A stretch of DNA of 64,000 bases. It comes from Flavobacterium psychrophilum. Lineage in GTDB: Bacteria > Bacteroidota > Bacteroidia > Flavobacteriales > Flavobacteriaceae. Made by a program: the position numbers and the translations under genes. This document shows, piece by piece, positions 18,062 through 25,788 of the stretch. Below the pieces are notes generated by a model. It was not told where the DNA came from, searched no databases, and worked only from the letters and a program-made list of their open reading frames with translations. The stretch spans positions 105,626 through 169,625 of the forward strand of contig CAMCFT010000004.1 in the NCBI GenBank assembly GCA_945874225.1, in the 5' to 3' direction. The first letter of the stretch is position 1, and each line of letters opens with the position of its first letter.

Positions 18062-19150
18062 TTGGAAAACAAAAAGATTAAACACTCTGCGCTTCACGAA
18101 AAAGCTGGAATTTCTCCACCAGAAATTGTCAGTTCAAATGCTGTGAACCAAGTCCAGAAATTCAGAAAAATACAACCTTCTTCACAGGAATTGATTGATG
18201 GGATTTTGTCGGAAAATATTTCTGCCCTGAGTCGTGCGATTACTTTGGTCGAAAGTACCAATGTCAACCATTTGGCTAAAGCCAATGAAGTGATTAATGC
18301 TTGTTTACCTCACGCTAATAAATCAGTTCGAATAGGAATCACGGGAGTTCCCGGTGTGGGGAAAAGTACTTTTATTGAAGCCTTTGGGAAATATTTGACT
18401 GGTTTAGGGAAAAAAGTGGCCGTTTTAGCCGTGGATCCAAGCAGCACAATTTCGCACGGAAGTATTCTTGGTGATAAAACCCGAATGGAAGAATTGGTAA
18501 AAGACGCGAATGCTTATATCAGGCCATCAGCTTCAGGAGAAACTTTAGGCGGAGTGGCTCGAAAAACCCGTGAAGCAATAACGCTTTGCGAAGCTTGTGG
18601 TTTTGATACGATACTCATAGAAACTGTTGGCGTTGGCCAAAGCGAAACTGCCGTTCACAGTATGGTCGATTTCTTTTTACTTTTGAAAATTTCTGGTGCA
18701 GGCGACGAATTACAAGGCATCAAACGTGGCATTATGGAAATGGCAGATGCTATTGTAATTAACAAAGCTGATGGTGATAATATTAAAAAAGCAAATTTGG
18801 CAAAACTAGAATTCAACAGAGCTTTACATCTATTTCCAGCCAAGAAATCTGGTTGGACACCAACAACTTCGACTTGCAGCGCCATAACTCACGATGGAAT
18901 TCCTGAAGTTTGGGAAAGTATCGAGAAGTTCATAAAACTCACAAAAGGAAATAATTATTTCTTTGAAAAACGAAAAGAACAGAATCAATATTGGATGTTG
19001 GAAACTATAAATGAGCAATTGAAAACCAATTTTTACAATCATACAGAAATTCAAAAGCTTTTAGACTCAACAAAAAAAGCGGTGCAAAATGATGAAATTT
19101 CTCCTTTTGCAGCCGCTCAATTATTATTAGAAAAGTATTTTAAAATTTAG
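18062..19150 (+). CDS. meaB: MeaB/ArgK GTPase, methylmalonyl-CoA mutase chaperone
   Basis: A cytoplasmic G3E-family GTPase that loads and protects the B12 cofactor of methylmalonyl-CoA mutase. The Walker A is 'GITGVPGVGKST' (residues 92-103), and further motifs are 'LAVDPSSTISHGSILGDKTRM', 'ETVGVGQSE' and the G4 motif 'NKADGDN'. The start is TTG with MENKKIKHSALHEKAG, and no better start exists downstream before the conserved region. The mutase genes are not in this window. Its last 24 codons have a recognisable degenerate copy at 20714-20794, left by a duplication (see there). Confidence 0.92.
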   Translation: MENKKIKHSALHEKAGISPPEIVSSNAVNQVQKFRKIQPSSQELIDGILSENISALSRAITLVESTNVNHLAKANEVINACLPHANKSVRIGITGVPGVGKSTFIEAFGKYLTGLGKKVAVLAVDPSSTISHGSILGDKTRMEELVKDANAYIRPSASGETLGGVARKTREAITLCEACGFDTILIETVGVGQSETAVHSMVDFFLLLKISGAGDELQGIKRGIMEMADAIVINKADGDNIKKANLAKLEFNRALHLFPAKKSGWTPTTSTCSAITHDGIPEVWESIEKFIKLTKGNNYFFEKRKEQNQYWMLETINEQLKTNFYNHTEIQKLLDSTKKAVQNDEISPFAAAQLLLEKYFKI

Positions 19151-19161
19151 CAAAAACCGTT

Positions 19162-20550
19162 TTAACGAATATTACCAACAGAATTTTTGGCCGTATCATG
19201 TTTCGTTTTTATAACTCCATTTTCTAAGCTAAAACCAATACGAACCTGAGTTTTTAAAGTATCTTTTAAACCAGAAGTTGCTTTTTCTACAATAACAAAT
19301 GCTAATTCATATTCGCCATCTTGCAGTTCCAATACCGCGTCACTTTCATCATCTTGAATTTTCTGAACTGTTTTTCCTGTTCTTGCATATGAAGCTGCAG
19401 CCGCTCCACCTCCAGCTCCGCCAGCTAAATTACCTACGCTGGAAACTGCTGCCGAAATAACTGCGCCACCTGGCAAAGCTCCGCCTAACAAGGAAGCTCC
19501 TTGGGCTAACGCACCGCCTGCTGAATGAAGACCTGCATTTACTTTTTCGCCAAAAGCTTTACACTCATTGCTAGACAATTCATTGATGCTTTTGTCTGAA
19601 GTATTAATTCTGTAACCTTCATTAGAAGGAAATAAAACCACACAACCGCCTTCAACTAGTGTAACATTTATTTTTCCAGAATTCATTTTTTCACCAAAAG
19701 TTGCTCCTTGAGTTTGTTTTGGAACAGTAACATTCATCGAAATTCTATTTGGCATACCTCCATTTATGTTGTTGACACTTTTTCGATTGACCATTGTTTC
19801 CGCTATTGCTTTTACTTCTGCATCATTAGCAAGGTTTTCAATTTCATTCTTTTTTAAACCATTTTCTCTAATCCCTTTTTCAGCAATATTTTTTCCTTTA
19901 ATACTTCCGTCCCAACCTTTTCTATTTGTTTCAGATAATGGATTTTCCCCAGCACCATTTGAATCATATAAAGGATTCGCTTTTAGTGATGTATTTTTTC
20001 TAATATCAGCTTTGTCAATCCCTCTGTTTTCCGATGCAGAATCAACCATTGGAACACATTCCCCGTTTTTCATAACAAATCCATCAGGGCAACTTATCGA
20101 ATTCTTCATAACGTCATCATTCCAACTCAATATTCCCGAAAGTGTTGCTCCGCCTGCGGGAACAATAATTATAAAACTACTATTTTGTTCGTTAATAGTG
20201 TAAATATTCTCTCTTGTAGGTTTTAATTTTGCGCGGATTTGTGGATTATCTAAAACCAATTCAACTCCAGAACCATCATATTGATAGGTGCTACTTGGAT
20301 AATTAGTTTTTATCATTCTATTGATGGCAGATTGCAATTGATCTTGGGGAAAAGAAAGTTCATATTCTCCTTCATCCAATTGGGTAGAAAAACCTCCATT
20401 ATTGCCTGTTTTAATGATAGCACCACCAGTACCTGGGTTCTTTTTGACTACAATTCCAATTCTTGGAACTGGTTTAGAAGCCGCAAAACTATTTTGAGCA
20501 ACTAAAAGGAAAACGATAAGGATTTTGAAAATTGTTTTTGGATGTTTCAT
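19162..20550 (-). CDS. Secreted protein of unknown function, tandem paralogue 1
   Basis: I do not recognise a named family. The 462-aa product has a signal peptide (residues 1-24, ending NSFAAS). Residues about 28-170 are closely shared with the protein at 20800-21855, including 'GEYELSFPQDQLQSAI' and 'CPDGFVMKNGECVPM'. A middle segment carries 'GWDGSIKGKNIAEKGIRENG' and 'LKKNEIE' modules. Residues about 340-395 are rich in Gly and Ala. The C-terminus, 'DGEYELAFVIVEKATSGLKDTLKTQ'-like, again has an 'EYEL' turn. It converges on meaB with an 11-nt gap. The likely location is periplasmic or outer-membrane. Confidence 0.6.
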   Translation of the reverse strand: MKHPKTIFKILIVFLLVAQNSFAASKPVPRIGIVVKKNPGTGGAIIKTGNNGGFSTQLDEGEYELSFPQDQLQSAINRMIKTNYPSSTYQYDGSGVELVLDNPQIRAKLKPTRENIYTINEQNSSFIIIVPAGGATLSGILSWNDDVMKNSISCPDGFVMKNGECVPMVDSASENRGIDKADIRKNTSLKANPLYDSNGAGENPLSETNRKGWDGSIKGKNIAEKGIRENGLKKNEIENLANDAEVKAIAETMVNRKSVNNINGGMPNRISMNVTVPKQTQGATFGEKMNSGKINVTLVEGGCVVLFPSNEGYRINTSDKSINELSSNECKAFGEKVNAGLHSAGGALAQGASLLGGALPGGAVISAAVSSVGNLAGGAGGGAAAASYARTGKTVQKIQDDESDAVLELQDGEYELAFVIVEKATSGLKDTLKTQVRIGFSLENGVIKTKHDTAKNSVGNIR

Positions 20551-20674
20551 CTTGTTTTTAAATTTAATGGGTTATGGTTATATATAAATAGATGTTGATT
20601 ATTGTTACCCCAATTTTCAATAATAATTTGATTTTAATTGAAATAGCCTGAATATTAATTCATTAAAACTACAA
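20551..20674. repeat. Upstream region duplicated with the secreted-protein gene, copy 1
   Basis: This 124-base stretch before paralogue 1 is nearly identical to 21856-21978 before paralogue 2 (for example ATGGGTTATGGTTATATATA and GTTACCCCAATTTTCAATAA). The duplicated unit therefore included the promoter region. I could not place a TAnnTTTG box with confidence. Confidence 0.85.
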
Positions 20675-20713
20675 CAAAATTATTTGGATGATACTATTAT
20701 TTTTAATATCTAG

Positions 20714-20794
20714 AAAAAAAATAAGGCTACAAGCGATGAAATTTCACCTTTTGCAGCCACTATAATTTTGATGGAAAAGTATTTTGAAAGTTAA
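20714..20794 (+). pseudogene. Fossil of the meaB 3' end
   Basis: In one frame the plus strand reads KKNKATSDEISPFAATIILM then EKYFES and a stop. The meaB C-terminus reads KKAVQNDEISPFAAAQLLLE then KYFKI and a stop. The match covers about 24 codons with a few changes. It ends 5 nt from the stop of paralogue 2, just as meaB ends 11 nt from the stop of paralogue 1. This shows that the tandem duplication carried off the tail of meaB. It has no start and is too short to be functional. Confidence 0.85.
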
Positions 20795-20799
20795 TTTAT

Positions 20800-21855
20800 T
20801 TAGTTTTTTACATTCCCTTCTTGGTCAAAATTTTGAGTCTTCATATCTGGCTTCTTACTAACTCTTGCTGTTGCAGAAGGCGTTGTAGTGACAGTTTTGT
20901 TGATGCAAACCCGAGGCCCAGCAGTTCCATCACAACCAACAGATCCGTCTGTATTGGAATACCAGTTACCAGTACAGGTTCTAGTACAACCATTACTAAA
21001 TAAATAAACTTGTTGTTCTGGTTCACCAGAATTGTCATTTGGGTTTTCATTTATCGCTTTTGAACTGTCAACTTGTGAAGCTTCCATTTCATTCTTTTTT
21101 AAACCGTTTTCTTTAATTCCTTTTCGTTTTGTTTCGTTTGGAATGGTTTCCAATTCAGTCCGTTTTAATCCTTTCTCACTAATTCCTTTTTCGGCTATGT
21201 TTTTCCCTTTAATACTTCCGTCCCAACCTTTTTTATTGTTTGGGGTTTCCGAATTTTCAGCAGAAACGCTTATCATCCCGTTGTCGCCTCCTTTCACAAT
21301 CTTTCCTTTTAATTTTCCTTCTGTTCTTTCTTGTTGGTTTCCAGTTTTGCTCATTGGAACACATTCCCCATTTTTCATCACAAATCCATCCGGGCAACTT
21401 ATCGAATTCTTCATTACGTCATCATTCCAACTCAATATTCCCGAAAGTGTTGCTCCGCCAATGGGAACAATAATAATGAAACTATTATTTTGTTCATTGA
21501 TGGTGTAAATATTCTCTCTTGTAGGTTTTAATTTTATGCGGATTTGTGGATTATCCAATGTCAATTCAATACCAGAACCATCATATTGATAAATGCTTTT
21601 TGGATAATTGCGTTTTAATAATTTACTAATGACAGATTGCAATTGTTCTTGTGGGAAAGAAAGTTCGTATTCTCCTTCTTCCAGTTGAGTAGAGAAACCG
21701 CCGCCATTTCCTGTTGGAACTGCAATTGTTCCACCTCCAGGATTTTTTTTAACCACGATTCCAATTCCAATAATTGGTTTTGTAGTCGCAAAACTATTTT
21801 GCGCAAGGAAAAGGAAAACGATAAGAATTTTGAAAATTTTTTTTGGATGTTTCAT
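20800..21855 (-). CDS. Secreted protein of unknown function, tandem paralogue 2
   Basis: No named family is recognised. The 351-aa protein has a signal peptide (residues 1-23, ending NSFA) and is nearly identical to paralogue 1 over residues 1-170, including 'SGILSWNDDVMKNSISCPDG'. After this the two diverge. Here there are two 'KGI..GLK(K/R).E' modules (residues about 215-260) and a Cys-rich tail 'FSNGCTRTCTGNWYSNTDG' with five cysteines that could form disulfides. The last 35 residues are polar. The conserved head with variable tails suggests a domain-swapping secreted family. It lies about 250 nt from paralogue 1 and each has its own upstream copy. Confidence 0.6.
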   Translation of the reverse strand: MKHPKKIFKILIVFLFLAQNSFATTKPIIGIGIVVKKNPGGGTIAVPTGNGGGFSTQLEEGEYELSFPQEQLQSVISKLLKRNYPKSIYQYDGSGIELTLDNPQIRIKLKPTRENIYTINEQNNSFIIIVPIGGATLSGILSWNDDVMKNSISCPDGFVMKNGECVPMSKTGNQQERTEGKLKGKIVKGGDNGMISVSAENSETPNNKKGWDGSIKGKNIAEKGISEKGLKRTELETIPNETKRKGIKENGLKKNEMEASQVDSSKAINENPNDNSGEPEQQVYLFSNGCTRTCTGNWYSNTDGSVGCDGTAGPRVCINKTVTTTPSATARVSKKPDMKTQNFDQEGNVKN

Positions 21856-21978
21856 CTTGTTTTAAATTTAATGGGTTATGGTTATATATAAATAAACGTT
21901 GATTATTGTTACCCCAATTTTCAATAATAATTTGATTTAAATTGAAATAGCCTGAATATTAATTCGTTAAAACTACGA
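21856..21978. repeat. Upstream region duplicated with the secreted-protein gene, copy 2
   Basis: Second copy of the 20551-20674 sequence, with the same order of words and only scattered changes. Past 21978 the similarity stops, marking the distal edge of the duplication. Confidence 0.85.
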
Positions 21979-22025
21979 TTATTTTCATTTGAATGTAACT
22001 TTTTTTCAATCAACCAATAAAAAAA

Positions 22026-22059
22026 CGGAGCAAAATGATAAAATTCATCTTTTGCTCCG
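22026..22059 (-). terminator. Terminator of the 76-aa gene
   Basis: CGGAGCAAAA and TTTTGCTCCG form a perfect 10-bp stem; on the minus strand it is followed by seven T. It lies about 35 nt after the stop of the gene at 22094. Its sequence also resembles the meaB tail ('GCAAAATGAT' then 'CTTTTGC'), so it may derive from a further, older copy. Confidence 0.8.
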
Positions 22060-22093
22060 CCAAATTTTTGTTTAAAATGTATTTAAAAAAAAC

Positions 22094-22324
22094 TTATTCT
22101 TTTTCGTAACGTTCCATTTCTCTATCATAAAATTCATTTGCAAGAATAATCAAACCTTCCATTTCAGCATTAAGTTCGCCTTCGTCAAGATCTTCCGCTT
22201 CTTCCATAAATTCGACTTCATCATCTTTTAAATTGATGATAAATCTTGGATAATCAAGGTGAATGATAAAAATATCTTCGGGAAAATCAGTGTTGTCTCC
22301 GAGTAAAAATTTTGGTAATTCCAT
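22094..22324 (-). CDS. Small acidic conserved-looking protein
   Basis: A 76-aa protein of unknown function that is strongly acidic ('DDEVEFMEEAEDLDEGELNAEMEG', quoted in part: EFMEEAEDLDEGELNAEME). The first half alternates hydrophobic residues like a beta hairpin ('DIFIIHLDYPRFIINL'), and the second half is likely one long helix ending 'DREMERYEKE'. There is no signal peptide, so it is probably cytoplasmic. Its coding pattern and its own terminator support a real gene. It is followed upstream by the prohibitin-like gene on the same strand, separated by a hairpin. Confidence 0.7.
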   Translation of the reverse strand: MELPKFLLGDNTDFPEDIFIIHLDYPRFIINLKDDEVEFMEEAEDLDEGELNAEMEGLIILANEFYDREMERYEKE

Positions 22325-22368
22325 TTTAAATATTTGATTTTAGATATTTGATATACGATTTAAAAATT

Positions 22369-22402
22369 GAGGTTTGAAATCGTACATCGTATTTCAAACC
22401 TC
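22369..22402 (-). terminator. Hairpin after the prohibitin-like gene
   Basis: GAGGTTTGAAAT and ATTTCAAACCTC form a 12-bp stem with a 10-base loop, 11 nt after the stop of the SPFH gene. On the minus strand the stem is followed by CAATTTTTAAAT, a modest T-run. Confidence 0.6.
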
Positions 22403-22412
22403 GTATATTGAA

Positions 22413-23321
22413 TTATTTATCAGACAAAATTACTGGCGCGCTTCCTTTTCCCATAAAAATAATTTTAGTATTAGGAGAAACAGCAATTTCTTTTTGTGCT
22501 TTTATTTGTTCGTATTGCAATTGTTTGTCGGTCAATCCCATAGAAATAATCTTTTGATAATCAGCAATACCTTGAGCTTCGACTCTTTTTCTTTCGGCTT
22601 CCTGTTTCTCTTTCTGAAGTACAAAAGTCATTTTTTGCGCATCTTGTTCTGCATTTATTTTACTTTCGATAGATGCTTTAACCGAAGGAGGGAGATTGAT
22701 GTTTCTAATCAATAATTGCTCTAAAACCAAACCTCTGGTTTTAAAATCAGCTTCGATAGTTTTGAAAATTCGCTGTTGAAACTCATTCCTTTTAGTAGAG
22801 TATAATGCCACCGCATCATAATAAACTGCATTGTCTCGAATACGTGTTCTAGTGACTGGTCTCACAATTTTATCATTATAATTGATCCCAATTTGTTTGA
22901 AAATCATTGGTGCATCTGCAGGAGTAATTCGATACAAAACTGTCAAATCAATTACCACTTCAAGTCCATCATTCGACAAAACACGAATGGCATCATCGCC
23001 TTCTTGTGCGCCTTCGCTGTGAACGGCAGACATCGTATAGTTTTGAGTTTGAATATCAAAATCGGTTACATCGAGAAGCGGATTTATCAAATGCAATCCA
23101 CTTTCCAAAACATCCGGCTGAACGCTTCCATAAAGCGATTTAACACCTACTTTTCCTGCATCGATTTGCTTGAACATCGACGAGAAAACCCCTAAAGCAA
23201 TTACTAAAAGTCCTATGTTTCTGAGCATATTCGAAAATTTCGAAAACGGACTAATTACATTACTTTTTAATCCAAAACTTAAAATCAATAAGATAACTCC
23301 AATAATAATTAATAGTATCAT
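22413..23321 (-). CDS. Prohibitin-like SPFH/Band 7 membrane protein
   Basis: A membrane-anchored scaffold of 302 aa. One or two N-terminal hydrophobic segments (residues 1-17 and 30-48) precede an SPFH domain with 'QIDAGKVGVKSLYGSVQPDVLESGLHLINP' (quoted in part: AGKVGVKSLYGSV), 'DLTVLYRI' and 'RTRIRDNAVYYDA'. A charged coiled coil follows (residues about 225-280, 'KEKQEAERKRVEAQGIADYQ'). This is the order seen in prohibitins, which form large rings controlling membrane proteases such as FtsH. The target protease is not nearby. The ATG is directly at the first helix. Confidence 0.87.
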   Translation of the reverse strand: MILLIIIGVILLILSFGLKSNVISPFSKFSNMLRNIGLLVIALGVFSSMFKQIDAGKVGVKSLYGSVQPDVLESGLHLINPLLDVTDFDIQTQNYTMSAVHSEGAQEGDDAIRVLSNDGLEVVIDLTVLYRITPADAPMIFKQIGINYNDKIVRPVTRTRIRDNAVYYDAVALYSTKRNEFQQRIFKTIEADFKTRGLVLEQLLIRNINLPPSVKASIESKINAEQDAQKMTFVLQKEKQEAERKRVEAQGIADYQKIISMGLTDKQLQYEQIKAQKEIAVSPNTKIIFMGKGSAPVILSDK

Positions 23322-23402
23322 TTTTTTTGAAAATTAATTTGTTCGTTGATTATACGTGCGATTGAATAGGAAGTTACATTTTTTTAAGAAAAAACTTTAA
23401 TT

Positions 23403-24779
23403 TTAAGAATTTTCCAATGCCAACCTTTTAGTCAATCTCGCAAAGCGAATATACAAAAATAAAGCTGCCGCTGTTAATCCAGCTAAAAGTCCAATCCAGA
23501 TTCCTGTTGCTCCTAAATTTGTATGTTTTCCCAAATAATAGGATGTTGGAAATCCCACAACCCAATAAGCCACAAAAGTAATATACATTGGAATTTTTAC
23601 ATCTTGTAAACCACGCAAAGCACCCAGAACAACCACTTGAATTCCGTCTGAAATTTGGAAAACCGCAGCCACCAAAAGTAATTTGGATGCAATACTAATA
23701 ATTTCTGCATTGTCTAAAACTTGAGAAGGATCAGACATATTCAAGAATAAATGTGGTAAGTAATTATGGAAAACGACAAAAATAAGCCCAAAAAACATCT
23801 CAAAAATTATAGTCAATAAAAATATAGAACGTGCTGAAATTATTAAGCTTATAAAATCTTTCGACCCTTTATGAAAACCCATTCTGATCATTGCAGTAAC
23901 ACTAAATCCCATCGCAAACATAAAGGTAGTCGATGCCATAATAAGTGCAATTTGATTTGCTGCCTGACTGTTTTTCCCTAGAGAACCCGATAGCCAAATT
24001 GCAGCTGTAAATAATGTAACTTCAAACAACATTTGCATGGACGAAGGAAAACCAAGATTAATAATTCTATTCAATATTGATTTTCGAATTTCTTTAAAAC
24101 TAAAATTTTTAAAATATCGTTTGAAAGCGGCATTTTTTCTTAGAATGAAATGCATAAAAACCACCATCATAATTCTGGAAATCACAGTTCCTAAAGCCGC
24201 TCCCAGAATTCCTAGTTTTGGAAAACCCCAAACACCGTAAATCAATACATAATTAAAAAAAACATGAACAACATTGGCCAAATAAATTGCATACATTGAA
24301 TATTTGGTTTGTGACAAACCATCAGCAAATTGCTTATATCCTTGAAAAACTATTACGGGAATCAATGAAAAAGCAACCCAATCAATATAAGGTGTTGCTA
24401 ATTTTACAACTGCCTCAGGCTGATTCATCAAGTTCATTATTGGCTTTGACAAAACGATTAAAATGAAAACTGCAATTCCTAAAATCGTGCATAACAACAA
24501 TCCGTGATGAAAAGTAGTTCGGATTTTTTTATCATCTTTTTCAGCGTCGGCTTCAGCAATCAAAGGCGTTATTGCTGTAGAAAATCCAATTCCCAATGAC
24601 ATTCCAATAAATATAAAACTATTGCCAAGCGAAACCGCAGCCAACTCCGTAGAACCGAGATTACCTACCATAAAATTATCAACAATACCTATCAACGTAT
24701 GCCCGAGCATACCCAAAATTACGGGATAAGCCAGCCTCAAATTATAGGAGAATTCTTTGGTGTATTGAGAAAATTTCAC
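23403..24779 (-). CDS. MATE-family multidrug efflux transporter
   Basis: An inner-membrane cation-coupled antiporter of 458 aa with 12 hydrophobic helices in two bundles. The start 'YNLRLAYPVILGMLGHTLIGIVDNFMVG' (quoted in part: LGMLGHTLIGIVDNFMVG) and 'LGSTELAAVSLGNSFIFIG' are hallmark NorM/DinF-type sequences. The second half begins near 'NLGFPSSMQMLFEVTLF'. The substrate range is unknown; family members extrude drugs, dyes and metabolites. A promoter-like TATCTTTG lies 20 nt upstream. It is monocistronic. Confidence 0.9.
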   Translation of the reverse strand: MKFSQYTKEFSYNLRLAYPVILGMLGHTLIGIVDNFMVGNLGSTELAAVSLGNSFIFIGMSLGIGFSTAITPLIAEADAEKDDKKIRTTFHHGLLLCTILGIAVFILIVLSKPIMNLMNQPEAVVKLATPYIDWVAFSLIPVIVFQGYKQFADGLSQTKYSMYAIYLANVVHVFFNYVLIYGVWGFPKLGILGAALGTVISRIMMVVFMHFILRKNAAFKRYFKNFSFKEIRKSILNRIINLGFPSSMQMLFEVTLFTAAIWLSGSLGKNSQAANQIALIMASTTFMFAMGFSVTAMIRMGFHKGSKDFISLIISARSIFLLTIIFEMFFGLIFVVFHNYLPHLFLNMSDPSQVLDNAEIISIASKLLLVAAVFQISDGIQVVVLGALRGLQDVKIPMYITFVAYWVVGFPTSYYLGKHTNLGATGIWIGLLAGLTAAALFLYIRFARLTKRLALENS

Positions 24780-24798
24780 TTACTATTATTTTGGTTGG

Positions 24799-24826
24799 CA
24801 AAGATATATTAAAAACACTTTACAAA
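24799..24826 (-). promoter_or_regulatory. Promoter of the MATE gene
   Basis: The minus strand has TATCTTTG at 24806-24799 and TTTG at 24826-24823. The spacer is 16 nt, a little shorter than ideal. The start codon is 20 nt downstream, giving a short leader. Confidence 0.5.
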
Positions 24827-24913
24827 TTCGGCTAATTTTACTAATTTAGAGAAGTTTTCTAGGACATTTCAGAGGATATCAAAATCATTCATCATTAATG
24901 AAAATATACTTTT

Positions 24914-25735
24914 ATGCAAATTTTTAAACTCGAATCGCAATTCCAAATCATAGGCATTGGTTCTGCTTCAGGATTAGTTTACAAAGAAAACTCCTTGTTT
25001 ATTATTTCAGACAACGGTTCATTTCTCTATCAATTTGACATTCCTGAGAATAAATTAACTCAAATTCCATTGGTAGAAAATGCTCAGGAAAATATTCCAA
25101 AAAAAGACAAATACGATTTTGAATCCATTGCTCTAAAAGGGAATAAACTTCATATTTTTGGTTCCGGCTCAACCTCTAAAAGAGAAAAAGAAATAACCTA
25201 TAATCTTGAAACTGCAGCAACAGAAGAAAAAGATTTGTCAAAATTATACCAAAAAATAAAACAAACTACATCAATCTCTGACGAAGATTTAAACATTGAA
25301 GGAGCTTTATTTTACAACGAAAAATGGCATTTATTCCAAAGAGGAAACGGAGCAAATTCAAAAAATGGAATTGCAATATTAAATGAAAATTCCAATGAAA
25401 ATGGCACAATCGAATTCATTCCAATCCAATTACCAAAAATAAAAAACATTGAAACTACATTCACTGATGCTATTTTAGTCGAAGAAAAAATCTACTTTTT
25501 GGCAACAGCCGAAGACACCACATCAACCTATTTTGATGGCGAAATATTAGGAAGTATTATTGGTAGAATGGATAGCAATACATTAGAAATCGATTTTACA
25601 CAAAAAATCACTGACACCAATAAATTCGAAGGGCTTACCCTTTATAATAAAACTGAAAACAAAATTGAATTCTTCCTTTGTGAAGACAAAGATTCTGAGG
25701 TTTTAGAAACTACAATTTTCAAATTGACTCTATAA
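24914..25735 (+). CDS. DUF6929-like predicted beta-propeller protein
   Basis: A 273-aa protein that I place in the DUF6929 group from its start ('IGSASGLVYKENSLFIISDNG') and its regularly spaced beta-strand pairs. Repeated features are 'KYDFESIALKGNKLHIFGSGS', 'DLNIEGALFYNEKWHLFQRGNG' and 'KFEGLTLYNKTE', each with an acidic 'E-(G/S)' before a hydrophobic strand. This is the look of a small propeller. There is no signal peptide. The biochemical role is unknown. The gene is monocistronic and shares a terminator with the convergent mtaB. Confidence 0.65.
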   Translation: MQIFKLESQFQIIGIGSASGLVYKENSLFIISDNGSFLYQFDIPENKLTQIPLVENAQENIPKKDKYDFESIALKGNKLHIFGSGSTSKREKEITYNLETAATEEKDLSKLYQKIKQTTSISDEDLNIEGALFYNEKWHLFQRGNGANSKNGIAILNENSNENGTIEFIPIQLPKIKNIETTFTDAILVEEKIYFLATAEDTTSTYFDGEILGSIIGRMDSNTLEIDFTQKITDTNKFEGLTLYNKTENKIEFFLCEDKDSEVLETTIFKLTL

Positions 25736-25737
25736 AA

Positions 25738-25770
25738 AAAGCTTCCAGCCTTCGAAAGGCTAGAAGCTTT
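25738..25770. terminator. Bidirectional terminator between DUF6929 gene and mtaB
   Basis: AAAGCTTCCAGCCTT (25738-25752) pairs with AAGGCTAGAAGCTTT (25756-25770), 14 of 15 positions, with a 3-base loop. A-runs and T-runs flank it on both strands. Confidence 0.88.
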
Positions 25771-25788
25771 GATATGTTTAAAGATTCT

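Noticed and set aside
19766..20203. 145-codon reading frame opposite secreted paralogue 1
   Set aside because: It mirrors the coding strand of a clear secreted protein, has no family features, and a similar mirror frame exists opposite paralogue 2, as expected for duplicated DNA.
22094..22324. Small acidic protein as an anti-restriction DNA mimic
   Set aside because: It is acidic, but it lies among housekeeping genes and nothing in the sequence supports DNA mimicry.
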